A stretch of DNA of 64,000 nucleotides. Origin: Streptomyces rugosispiralis (GTDB taxonomy: Bacteria; Actinomycetota; Actinomycetes; Streptomycetales; Streptomycetaceae). Under the pieces are notes generated by a model. That model did not search any database. It worked only from the letters and a program-made list of their open reading frames with translations, and was not told where the DNA came from. Of this stretch, positions 41,236 to 49,292 are shown piece after piece. The stretch lies in NCBI RefSeq assembly GCF_024505145.1, contig NZ_JANIAA010000001.1, positions 186,001 through 250,000 on the forward strand. The letters run 5' to 3'. The position numbers and the translations under genes were made by a program. Positions within the stretch are counted from its first letter, which is position 1; each line of letters starts with the position of its first letter.

Positions 41236-42153
41236 ATGGTCGGGTGCGTGGAGCTACGTCACCTTTCCGGATTCGTCGCCGTCGCCGAGGAACTGCACTT
41301 CGGGCGGGCGGCCGAGCGACTGCACATCGCCCAGTCGCCGCTGAGCCAGCAGATCCGGCTGCTGGAGCGGGACCTCGGGGTCAGGCTGTTCGACCGTACG
41401 ACCCGGTCCGTGCAGCTCACCGCCGCGGGGCGGGCGCTGCTGGAACCCGCCCGGCGGCTGCTGGCCGAGGCCTCGGCCGCACGGCGGACCGTGCGGGCGG
41501 CGCGGCTGGGCGAGGTCGGCCGCGTCACGCTCGGCTTCGCGGGCGCCAGCAGCTACTCCGCCCTGCCGGTGCTGACGCGGGCCGTCACCTCCGAGCACCC
41601 CGGTATCGAGCTGGTGCTGGAAGGCCAGACCTATGCCGGCGAGGCGCTGGGACGGATCGCCGAGGGGTCGCTCGACCTCGGCTTCGTGGCGCTGCCCGTA
41701 CGGCGCGGGATCAGCGCGCGGGTCGTCCGCATGGAGCGCCTGCAACTGGCGCTGCCGGACAGCCATCCGCTCGCGGACCGTGGCGAGGTGGCCTTCGCCG
41801 AGCTGGCGCGGGAGCCGTTCGTGATGTTCCCGCTCTCTCGCGGCTCCGCGGTGCGGGAGGCGATGATGCAGGCCTGCCACGAGGCGGGGTTCGCGCCGCG
41901 GATCGCTCAGGAGGCACCCGATTCGTACACCATGCTCGCCCTGGTCGGCGCGGGTGTCGGCCTCGCGGTGGTCGTGGAGTCGGCGCGCAACATCCAGCTG
42001 GAGCATGTCGTCTTCCGTCCGTTGGCCGGGGACGACGTGCCGGTGCTGCCGATCGCGCTGGGATGGCGCTCGGGCAACCAGTCCGCCGCGCTGGCGGCGG
42101 TGCTGCGCGTCGCCGACCGGGTCCTGCCCACCCCGGACGACTTCCATGGCTAG
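41236..42153 (+). CDS. LysR-family transcriptional regulator
   Basis: 305 residues. The N-terminal winged helix-turn-helix reads ELRHLSGFVAVAEELHFGRA followed by LHIAQSPLSQQIRLLERDLG, which is classical LysR. The effector domain begins near GRVTLGFAGASSYSALP. The start may be ATG 41236 or GTG 41248; the latter begins VELRHL, closer to the family norm. It probably senses the substrate or a CoA ester of the degradation unit that follows on the same strand (inference from adjacency). In glutarate catabolism a LysR protein (GcdR) sits next to gcdH. Confidence 0.93.
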   Translation: MVGCVELRHLSGFVAVAEELHFGRAAERLHIAQSPLSQQIRLLERDLGVRLFDRTTRSVQLTAAGRALLEPARRLLAEASAARRTVRAARLGEVGRVTLGFAGASSYSALPVLTRAVTSEHPGIELVLEGQTYAGEALGRIAEGSLDLGFVALPVRRGISARVVRMERLQLALPDSHPLADRGEVAFAELAREPFVMFPLSRGSAVREAMMQACHEAGFAPRIAQEAPDSYTMLALVGAGVGLAVVVESARNIQLEHVVFRPLAGDDVPVLPIALGWRSGNQSAALAAVLRVADRVLPTPDDFHG

Positions 42154-42338
42154 CGGCGGCCGGGCCGACCGTCGATTATGACGGATGACGTCTGGCCGAT
42201 GGGCGGAATTGGTCTTGGACACCTCTGAAAGGGCGGGTGCACAGTGATGCCCATCTCGCGATGGGGCGCCGGGCGGCCGCACCGCTCTCCTCCACAGGCT
42301 CTCGTGGCGAGATCTGCCGCTACGAGAGGACGCTCGTC

Positions 42339-43667
42339 ATGCAGCACAACACTCCCGCCGATCGGCTGCCCACGGCCCGCGACGCCAGGCGCGCCGGGAT
42401 CACCGCCTTCGTCGGCACCACCATCGAGTGGTTCGACTTCTACATCTACGGATCCGCCTCCGCGCTCGTGCTCGGCAAGGTCTTCTTCGCCGACATCCCG
42501 CCCGCGGTCGGCACACTGGCCGCGTTCGCCACCTTCTGGGTCGGGTTCCTCGCCCGCCCCCTCGGCGGCCTGATCTTCGGCCACTTCGGCGACCGCCACG
42601 GCCGTAAGAAGGCCCTGATCACCACGCTCGTCATGATGGGGACGGCCACCTTCTGCATCGGGCTGCTGCCCGGATACGCGCAGATCGGCGCCGCCGCCCC
42701 CGTCCTCCTCGTCCTGCTGCGCATGGTCCAGGGCGTCGCGATGGGCGGGGAGTGGGGCGGCGCGGTGCTCATCGCCACCGAGTACGCCCCGCCGAAGCGG
42801 AAGCTGCTCTACGGAGCCTTCGCCCAGCAGGGTTCCCCGGTCGGCAATCTCCTCGCGACGCTCGCCTTCCTCGGCATCGCCAGGCTCCCGGACGCCGCCT
42901 TCGAATCCTGGGGCTGGCGCGTCCCGTTCCTCGCCTCCGCCGTCCTCGTGGCCATCGGCCTGGTCATCCGGCTGCGGCTGGCGGAGACCCCCGAAATGCT
43001 GACCGTCATGGAACGCGGGCAAACCGCCAAGCTCCCCATCAAGGTCGTGCTGACCCGCTACCCCCTGCTCGTCGCCCTGGGCGTCCTCGCGGGCACGGCC
43101 GGCGTGGCGATCACCTACATCAAGACGACCTTCGCGCTCTCCTGGGCCACCTCCGACATCGGCTTCGACCGCACCACCTTTCTGACCGTCATCTCCCTCG
43201 CCCTCGTGGTGCAGGTCGTGGTCCAGCCCTTCGGCGCCGTCCTCGCCGGGAAGTGGCCGGTGCGGAAGGCCGTGCTGTGGATGCTCGTGCCCGAGTTCGC
43301 CGTCCTGCCGCTGATGTTCGTGCTCTGCGCCACCGGCAACTTCTGGCTGGCCGTGCTCGGGATGGGGCTGGCGACCTTCCCGCACGCCATGTACTACGCG
43401 GCGCTGGCGGGCATCCTCGCCCGTGTGTTCCCCGTCGAGGTCCGCTACACCGGAATGTCCCTGTCGTACCAGCTGTGCACCACGCTCTTCGCCGGGACCG
43501 CGCCGATCGTCGCCCAGTACCTGCTCACCGCCTCCGGCTCGATCTGGCCGGTCGTCGGTCTCGGCCTCGGCTATACCGCCGTGACCCTCCTCGGTGTGCT
43601 GCCCCTGCTGGCCCGCACCGGAGAACCCTCCCCGGCCGTCACCGCCCGCGCCGCCACACCCGTCTGA
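42339..43667 (+). CDS. MHS-type MFS transporter (metabolite:H+ symporter)
   Basis: 442 residues with twelve predicted membrane segments. It shows the MHS signature near the N-terminus (GTTIEWFDFYIYGSASALVL) and the MFS loop motif GHFGDRHGRKKAL, then RMVQGVAMGGEWGGAVL. The family imports carboxylates such as citrate, ketoglutarate, shikimate and dicarboxylates with protons. Position before two acyl-CoA dehydrogenases and a CoA-transferase suggests a carboxylate substrate that is then activated to a CoA ester. ATG 42339 is preceded by AGAGGA at 8 nt; an upstream frame to 42237 is unlikely. Confidence 0.93.
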   Translation: MQHNTPADRLPTARDARRAGITAFVGTTIEWFDFYIYGSASALVLGKVFFADIPPAVGTLAAFATFWVGFLARPLGGLIFGHFGDRHGRKKALITTLVMMGTATFCIGLLPGYAQIGAAAPVLLVLLRMVQGVAMGGEWGGAVLIATEYAPPKRKLLYGAFAQQGSPVGNLLATLAFLGIARLPDAAFESWGWRVPFLASAVLVAIGLVIRLRLAETPEMLTVMERGQTAKLPIKVVLTRYPLLVALGVLAGTAGVAITYIKTTFALSWATSDIGFDRTTFLTVISLALVVQVVVQPFGAVLAGKWPVRKAVLWMLVPEFAVLPLMFVLCATGNFWLAVLGMGLATFPHAMYYAALAGILARVFPVEVRYTGMSLSYQLCTTLFAGTAPIVAQYLLTASGSIWPVVGLGLGYTAVTLLGVLPLLARTGEPSPAVTARAATPV

Positions 43668-43718
43668 GCCGCCACACCCGTCCGAGCCGCCTCACACCCG
43701 ACACAGGAGACCCCTTTC

Positions 43719-45407
43719 GTGAACTACGCCGATCAGGACCCCGCCCTGCGCCCGCTGCTCGACCGGATCCTGTCCGCCGAGGACCGCGCCCGAGTGGAAC
43801 CGCTGCTCACCGAGTTGGGCGAACTCGCCGCCGGTGAGCTCGACCGGCAGGCCGCGCTCGCCGACGCCAACCCGCCGAGGCTGCGCCAGTACACCCCGGA
43901 CGGCGAACGGGTGGACGAGATCGAGTACCACCCGGCGCACGACCGGGTGGCGTCGATCGCGTACGAGCGGTTCGGCCTCGCCGCGATGTCGCACCGCCCC
44001 GGCGTCCACGGCTGGCCCACCCCGATCCCGCACCCGGTCAAGTACGCGCTCTCCTATCTGTACGTCCAGTCGGAGTTCGGCATGGCGTGCCCGCTGTCGA
44101 TGACCGACTCCGCCGCCCGTGTACTGCGCCTGTACGACCCGGAGCGGTACGCCGCCGAGATCGCCGCGCTGTCCTCCACCGACCCTGAACTCCGCGCCAC
44201 GGGGGCGATGTTCATGACGGAGCGGCAGGGCGGTACGGACGTCGGCCTGACCCGGACCCTCGCCACCGACCACGGCACCCACTGGACGCTCACGGGCAAG
44301 AAGTGGTTCGCCTCCAATCCGGCGGCCGATGTGATCCTCACGCTCGCCCGCGTCCCCGGACAGGGCGCGGGCACGCGCGGGCTCGGCATGTTCCTCGTGC
44401 CGCGGCTGCGCCCGGACGGCAGCCGCAACGCCATCCGTATCGACCGGCTGAAGGACAAGCTCGGCTCGAGGTCCATCGCGAGCGCCGAGGTCTCCCTCGA
44501 GGAGGCGTACGCGACCCCGGTCGGCGAACTCACCCGCGGATTCCGCCAGATGGCCGAGATGGTCAATGTCTCCCGCCTCTCCAACGCCATGCGCGCCACC
44601 GCCCTGATGCGACGCGCCGTCCGCGAGTCCGTCGACCACACCCGCGTCCGCGAAGTGTTCGGCAAGCCACTGTTCGAGCAGCCCCTGATGCGCGCCACCC
44701 TGCTGCCGATGGTCGTCGACGCGGAGGCCGCGCTCGGCCTCGTGCTCGAGGCGGCCGCCCGTCTGACCGAGGCCGACAACGGATCCACCGCCGCCCGGGA
44801 CCTGATCCGCGTCCTCACCCCGCTCGCCAAGTACACCCTGTGCAAGCGCGCCCGCACCGTCACCGGCGAAGCGATGGAGATCCGCGGCGGCAACGGCTAC
44901 ATCGAGGACTGGGTCAACCCGCGCCTGCTGCGCGACGCCCACCTCGGCTCCATCTGGGAGGGGTCGTCGAACGTGATCGCGCTCGATGTGCTGCGCTGCA
45001 TGCGCCGCCGGGGTGCCCACCACACCCTCGCCGACACCTACGGGACCGACCGCTCCGCCGGCCGCCTCGCCGACCGCTGGACGGCCCTCCGCGAGAAGGG
45101 CGACCGGCTCCTGGGGCTCCCCGGGGAGGAGGCGGAGACGAGGATCGGGCGGTACGCCGGGGAACTCGCCCGCACCGTCATGGCCACACTCCTCTTCGAG
45201 CAGGCCGAGTACGAGGCCGAGGCGACCGGCAACGGCCGCAAGCTCCTGGTCGCCCATGCCTGCCTCGCCCTGCTGAACGACGGGGACGCCCTGCCCCGCG
45301 CCGCGCTGGACCACCTCGCCGAACTCGCCGACGGCGGCCGGGTGCCCCTCTCCGTGGTCCCCGCCCTCGGCGCCGGGTACGAGGCGACGGAGGCCGCCCG
45401 TGTCTGA
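43719..45407 (+). CDS. AidB-like acyl-CoA dehydrogenase
   Basis: 562 residues, FAD-dependent acyl-CoA dehydrogenase family. It has the AidB-like N-terminal region (PVKYALSYLYVQSEFGMACP), MFMTERQGGTDVGLT, LTGKKWFASNPAADV, REVFGKPLFEQPL and GEAMEIRGGNGYIEDW, and ends with a longer helical domain than ordinary short-chain enzymes. GTG 43719 follows GGAGA. It is the first enzyme of a tight run: its 3' end overlaps the CoA-transferase by 8 bp. It should oxidise an acyl-CoA; the chain is not predictable. A damage-protection role as in E. coli AidB is possible but less likely in this setting. Confidence 0.9.
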   Translation: MNYADQDPALRPLLDRILSAEDRARVEPLLTELGELAAGELDRQAALADANPPRLRQYTPDGERVDEIEYHPAHDRVASIAYERFGLAAMSHRPGVHGWPTPIPHPVKYALSYLYVQSEFGMACPLSMTDSAARVLRLYDPERYAAEIAALSSTDPELRATGAMFMTERQGGTDVGLTRTLATDHGTHWTLTGKKWFASNPAADVILTLARVPGQGAGTRGLGMFLVPRLRPDGSRNAIRIDRLKDKLGSRSIASAEVSLEEAYATPVGELTRGFRQMAEMVNVSRLSNAMRATALMRRAVRESVDHTRVREVFGKPLFEQPLMRATLLPMVVDAEAALGLVLEAAARLTEADNGSTAARDLIRVLTPLAKYTLCKRARTVTGEAMEIRGGNGYIEDWVNPRLLRDAHLGSIWEGSSNVIALDVLRCMRRRGAHHTLADTYGTDRSAGRLADRWTALREKGDRLLGLPGEEAETRIGRYAGELARTVMATLLFEQAEYEAEATGNGRKLLVAHACLALLNDGDALPRAALDHLAELADGGRVPLSVVPALGAGYEATEAARV

Positions 45408-46623
45408 GCAGCCCGCGGCCGCCCCGCTCGCCGGGATCAAGGTCGTCGATCTGTCGAAGATCCTGGCCGGACCGTATGCGACGATGTCGCTCGCCGACCT
45501 CGGTGCCGATGTCATCAAGGTGGAACACCCCGACGGCGGCGATCCCACGCGTGGCTGGGGCCCGCCCTTCAACGGCCCCGACGCGACGTACTACCTGGCC
45601 GCGAACCGCGGCAAGCGCTCGGTGACGCTCGATCTGAAGTCGCCCCAGGGCCAGGAGGCCGTCCACCGGCTGCTGGCGACCGCCGACGTGGTCGTGGAGA
45701 ACTTCCGCCCCGGCAGTTCCCTCGCACACGCCTTCGGCTACAAGGAGCTGTCCGCCCGCCACCCGCGGCTGGTGCTGCTGCACATCTCGGCGTTCGGCGA
45801 CCACGGGCCGCTGCGCGACGAGCCCGGCTACGACATGATCGCGCAGGCCTCGGCCGGTCTGATGTCGCTCACGGGCGAGCCGGACGGCCCGCCCGTCAAG
45901 GCCGGATACGCGATGGGAGACCTGGCGGCCGCTCTCTTCGGCCTCATCGGGGTGACCTCCGCGCTCGTCGAACGGGAGCGCACCGGACGCGGGCAGTACG
46001 TCACCACCTCCCTGTACGAGTCCCAGCTGGCCCTGCACATCAACTGGGCCACCGGCTACTTCGCGACCGGGGAGCGCCCCGGGCGCCTGGGCTCCGGCCA
46101 CCCGAGCCTCGTCCCGTACCAGGCCTACCCGGCCGCCGACGGACATTTCGTGATCGCCGTCGGCAACGACGCGTTGTTCCGCCGGCTGTGCGCGGCGCTC
46201 CGCCAGCCGCGATGGGCGGACGACCCGCGGTTCGCCACCAACCGCGATCGGGTGGCGAACCGCGCCGCGCTCAACGCCAAGCTCCAGGCCGTCCTGGTCG
46301 ACGACACCGTGGCCCACTGGTGCGCCCTGCTGGGGAACGAGGGCATCCCGGTCACCCCCATCCGCCATCTCGACGAGGTCTACGACTGCCCGCAGACCGA
46401 GGCGCTGGGCATGGTCCAGAGCATCGACCACCCCGCCATCGGACCGCTGCGGCAGGTCGCCTTCCCCGTCACCTTCCGCGGCGAGCGCCCACCGGTGCGC
46501 ACCGCCCCGCCCACGCTCGGCCAGCACAGCCGCGACGTACTCGCCGAACTCGGCTACGGCGAGGCCGAGATCGCCCGCCTGCTCGACCACTCGAACCCGC
46601 ACTCACACCCGCGAGGAGCCTGA
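45400..46623 (+). CDS. Class III (CaiB/BaiF) CoA-transferase
   Basis: 407 residues with the family start LAGIKVVDLSKILAGPYATM, DLGADVIKVEHPDGGDPTR, NRGKRSVTLDLKSPQG, DVVVENFRPG, and GYAMGDLAAALFG, whose Asp is the expected nucleophile. It moves CoA between an acyl-CoA and a free carboxylate. It overlaps the dehydrogenase gene by 8 bp and is 2 bp from the glutaryl-CoA dehydrogenase gene. Class III transferases next to gcdH activate glutarate (GcdG/SUGCT type), so succinyl-CoA:glutarate CoA-transferase is the best inference. GTG start with GACGGAGG upstream. Confidence 0.92.
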   Translation: MSEQPAAAPLAGIKVVDLSKILAGPYATMSLADLGADVIKVEHPDGGDPTRGWGPPFNGPDATYYLAANRGKRSVTLDLKSPQGQEAVHRLLATADVVVENFRPGSSLAHAFGYKELSARHPRLVLLHISAFGDHGPLRDEPGYDMIAQASAGLMSLTGEPDGPPVKAGYAMGDLAAALFGLIGVTSALVERERTGRGQYVTTSLYESQLALHINWATGYFATGERPGRLGSGHPSLVPYQAYPAADGHFVIAVGNDALFRRLCAALRQPRWADDPRFATNRDRVANRAALNAKLQAVLVDDTVAHWCALLGNEGIPVTPIRHLDEVYDCPQTEALGMVQSIDHPAIGPLRQVAFPVTFRGERPPVRTAPPTLGQHSRDVLAELGYGEAEIARLLDHSNPHSHPRGA

Positions 46624-46625
46624 CC

Positions 46626-47807
46626 ATGCCGTCCACCACCCTCGACCCGGTCGACCCGCTCGGCCTGGAATCCCTCCTCACCGACACGGAGCGGGCCGTC
46701 CGCGACACCGTCCGCCAGTACCTGGCCGACAAGGTGGAACCGCAGATCGCCGGATGGTTCGAACGGGGCGAACTCCCCACCCTGGCCGGCCTCGCCCGCG
46801 ACTTCGGAGAGCTGGGCCTGCTCGGCATGCACCTCGACGGCTACGGCTGTGCGGGCATGTCGGCCCTGGCGTACGGAGTGGCCTGCCGTGAGCTGGAGGC
46901 CTGCGACTCGGGCCTGCGTTCCTTCGTCTCCGTACAGGGCTCCCTGGCCATGTTCGCGATCCACCGCTTCGGCTCCGAGGAGCAGAAGGACCAGTGGCTG
47001 CCGCGGATGGCGGCGGGCGAGGCCATCGGATGCTTCGGCCTGACCGAACCCGACCACGGCTCGGACCCCTCGTCGATCGCCACGCGCGCCCGGCGCGAGG
47101 GCGGCGACTGGATCCTCGACGGCCGCAAGACGTGGATCACCAACGGCTCGGTGGCGGCGGTCGCCGTCGTCTGGGCACGCACCGACGACGGCATCCGCGG
47201 CTTCGTCGTACCCACGGACACCCCCGGCTTCTCGGCACCCGAGATCAAGCACAAGATGTCGCTGCGGGCCAGTGTCACCAGCGAACTCGTCCTGGACTCC
47301 GTCCGGTTGCCCGCCAACGCGACGCTGCCCCGCGCCCATGGCGTCTCCGCCCCGCTCACCTGCCTCAACGAGGCGCGGTACGGCATCGTCTGGGGCGTCA
47401 CCGGCGCGGCCCGCTCGGCCTGGCGGACGGCCGCCGACTACGCGGCCCGGCGCGAGCAGTTCGGCAAGCCCCTGGCGGCCTTCCAGCTCACCCAGCAGAA
47501 GCTGGTCGACATGGCCCTGGAACTGCACAAGGCGACGATGACCGCCATGCGGCTGGCGGACCTCAAGGATTCCGCCGACGGCGTCCACCCGGCGCAGATC
47601 AGCCTCGGCAAGCTGAACAACGTACGGGAAGCCCTCGAGATCTGCCGCACGGCCAGGACGATCCTCGGCGCCAACGGCATCTCCCTCGAATTCCCGGTCA
47701 TCCGCCATATGAACAACCTGGAGTCCGTCCTCACCTACGAGGGCACATCCGAGATGCACACCCTCGCGCTCGGCCAGGCGCTGACCGGGCACGCGGCCTT
47801 CCGCTGA
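46626..47807 (+). CDS. gcdH: Glutaryl-CoA dehydrogenase-like acyl-CoA dehydrogenase
   Basis: 393 residues from MPSTTLDPVDPLGLESLLTD. It contains YGCAGMSALAYGVACRELEA, the family's SGLRSFVSVQGSLAMFAI, ACFGLTEPDHGSDP-like CFGLTEPDHGSDPSS, WITNGSVAA, REQFGKPLAAFQLTQQKL, GANGISLEF and VLTYEGTSEMHTLALGQALT. The Glu of YEGT corresponds to the catalytic base of glutaryl-CoA dehydrogenase. That enzyme oxidises and decarboxylates glutaryl-CoA to crotonyl-CoA. GAGGAG precedes the ATG. With the adjacent CoA-transferase, transporter and LysR regulator it makes a compact glutarate-type degradation unit. Confidence 0.88.
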   Translation: MPSTTLDPVDPLGLESLLTDTERAVRDTVRQYLADKVEPQIAGWFERGELPTLAGLARDFGELGLLGMHLDGYGCAGMSALAYGVACRELEACDSGLRSFVSVQGSLAMFAIHRFGSEEQKDQWLPRMAAGEAIGCFGLTEPDHGSDPSSIATRARREGGDWILDGRKTWITNGSVAAVAVVWARTDDGIRGFVVPTDTPGFSAPEIKHKMSLRASVTSELVLDSVRLPANATLPRAHGVSAPLTCLNEARYGIVWGVTGAARSAWRTAADYAARREQFGKPLAAFQLTQQKLVDMALELHKATMTAMRLADLKDSADGVHPAQISLGKLNNVREALEICRTARTILGANGISLEFPVIRHMNNLESVLTYEGTSEMHTLALGQALTGHAAFR

Positions 47808-47866
47808 CCCGGACGGCGCCGGGAGTCGCTGCCTTGGAGCCCCTGACGGTGTTCCCCGGTCCGCGC

Positions 47867-49087
47867 CTAGGCCCGCCCGGCGAACCGCACCCGCAGCGAG
47901 CCGGGGCCCCGGGTGAACACCCCCGTCTCGGTGGGGGTCTCACCATCGGCGAAGGCCATCGCCGGGAAGGCGTCCAGCAGGTGGTTGACGCCCACCTCGA
48001 CCTCGGTCTTCGCCAGCAGCGCCCCCACACAGAAGTGCCGCCCGAGCGCGAACGCCAGATGGTCCGCGGCGGCCGAGAAGGCGCTGCCGGTCGTCAGATC
48101 CTCGCGGAAGATGTCGAAGGTGTCGGGATCGGCGTAACGGCTCCCGTCACGGTTGGCCGCCCCGATCAGACAGGTGACGGTGGCACCCGCCGGAATGGTG
48201 CCACCGCTCACCTCCACGTCCTCGCACGGCTGACGGAAGATCATGTGCACCGGAGGGGTGAAGCGCAGCGTCTCGGCGAAGGCCGCCGGGATGAGCGTAC
48301 GGTCCTCGCGCACGGCCGCCAGCTGCTCCGGATGGGCCAGCAGATTGCGGAAGAGACCGGCGATGGCCTTGTCCGTCGTCTCCCCGCCCGCCGCGAGCAG
48401 CAGGCTGACGAACGCCTTGATGTCCTCGTCGCTCATCCGGGTGCCGTCGATCTCGGCGGTGCACAGGACGGAGAGCAGATCGTCCCCCGGACACGTGCGC
48501 CGGTCCTGGATGATCGGGATCATGTAGGCGGCGAGTTCGTCCCGGGTGCGCAGCCCCGCCGCCGCGATCTCGGGATCCTGGCTCAGATTGCCCAGGAAGT
48601 CGATCATCGAGGTGTACCAGACGTGGAACCGGCCGTGGTCCGCCCGGTCCAGCCCGAGCATGTCGACGATCACGTTGATCGGAAAGCGGGTCGCGTACTG
48701 TCCCACCAGATCGGCTTCCGGCGCGTCCCGGAAGGCGTCGATGAGTTCCCGGGAGTTGCGCTCGATGACGGGCAGGAACTTCTCCCGTAAGTCCTTCCCG
48801 CGGAAGGCGGGCGCCACCAGCGCGCGGCGCACGGAGTGCTCACGCCCGTCCATCTGGAGAATGGTCCGGCCGTGCACCGGCTCGATCTGCCAGTCGTAGT
48901 TGCGGCTGGTGAACACCGGGTCCTTGAAGGCCCGGACGATGTCCTCGTAGCGGGAGATGATGTAGCCGCCGGTCGTGTGGTGGTGGATCAGCGGAAAGTC
49001 CTCGCGCATGGTCCGGTAGGCGGGGTACGGGTCCGCCGCGAACTCCGGGGAGAGGATGTCGGGCGCCGTGGAGGGGGTGGTCGTCAT
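47867..49087 (-). CDS. Cytochrome P450
   Basis: 406 residues from MTTTPSTAPDILSPEFAADP. I-helix LLLAAGGETTDKAIAG, K-helix AETLRFTPP with the ExxR, and the heme loop FALGRHFCVGALLAKTE with the Cys ligand near residue 354 are all present. It is a soluble class I bacterial P450 needing a ferredoxin and reductase; no ferredoxin is adjacent. Substrate unknown. Codon 100 (48788-48790) is TTA, rare in Streptomyces and read by bldA tRNA, so expression may be tied to development. The ATG at 49087 has AGGAAG upstream; a frame to 49153 exists. It is convergent with the gcdH-like gene. Confidence 0.94.
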   Translation of the reverse strand: MTTTPSTAPDILSPEFAADPYPAYRTMREDFPLIHHHTTGGYIISRYEDIVRAFKDPVFTSRNYDWQIEPVHGRTILQMDGREHSVRRALVAPAFRGKDLREKFLPVIERNSRELIDAFRDAPEADLVGQYATRFPINVIVDMLGLDRADHGRFHVWYTSMIDFLGNLSQDPEIAAAGLRTRDELAAYMIPIIQDRRTCPGDDLLSVLCTAEIDGTRMSDEDIKAFVSLLLAAGGETTDKAIAGLFRNLLAHPEQLAAVREDRTLIPAAFAETLRFTPPVHMIFRQPCEDVEVSGGTIPAGATVTCLIGAANRDGSRYADPDTFDIFREDLTTGSAFSAAADHLAFALGRHFCVGALLAKTEVEVGVNHLLDAFPAMAFADGETPTETGVFTRGPGSLRVRFAGRA

Positions 49088-49292
49088 GACGGAGCGCTTC
49101 CTGGGCGAGCGGCGGCGGTCACCGGCCGTACGCACCATGGCACGGGGCATCACGGCAGGGCGCGACGACGGCCCCGCTCATGCCACGTGATGGGACGTCA
49201 GGTCGTGGCCAAGGCTAGACGCAGCGGAACCGGCGGGTCCAGATCCTCTCCCGGCCCGCGCCGTGCGCCCAAGCGAGTCCGCCGGGTGTCGT

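Noticed and set aside
47808..47866. Terminator between gcdH-like and P450 genes
   Set aside because: Only weak, imperfect pairing was seen.
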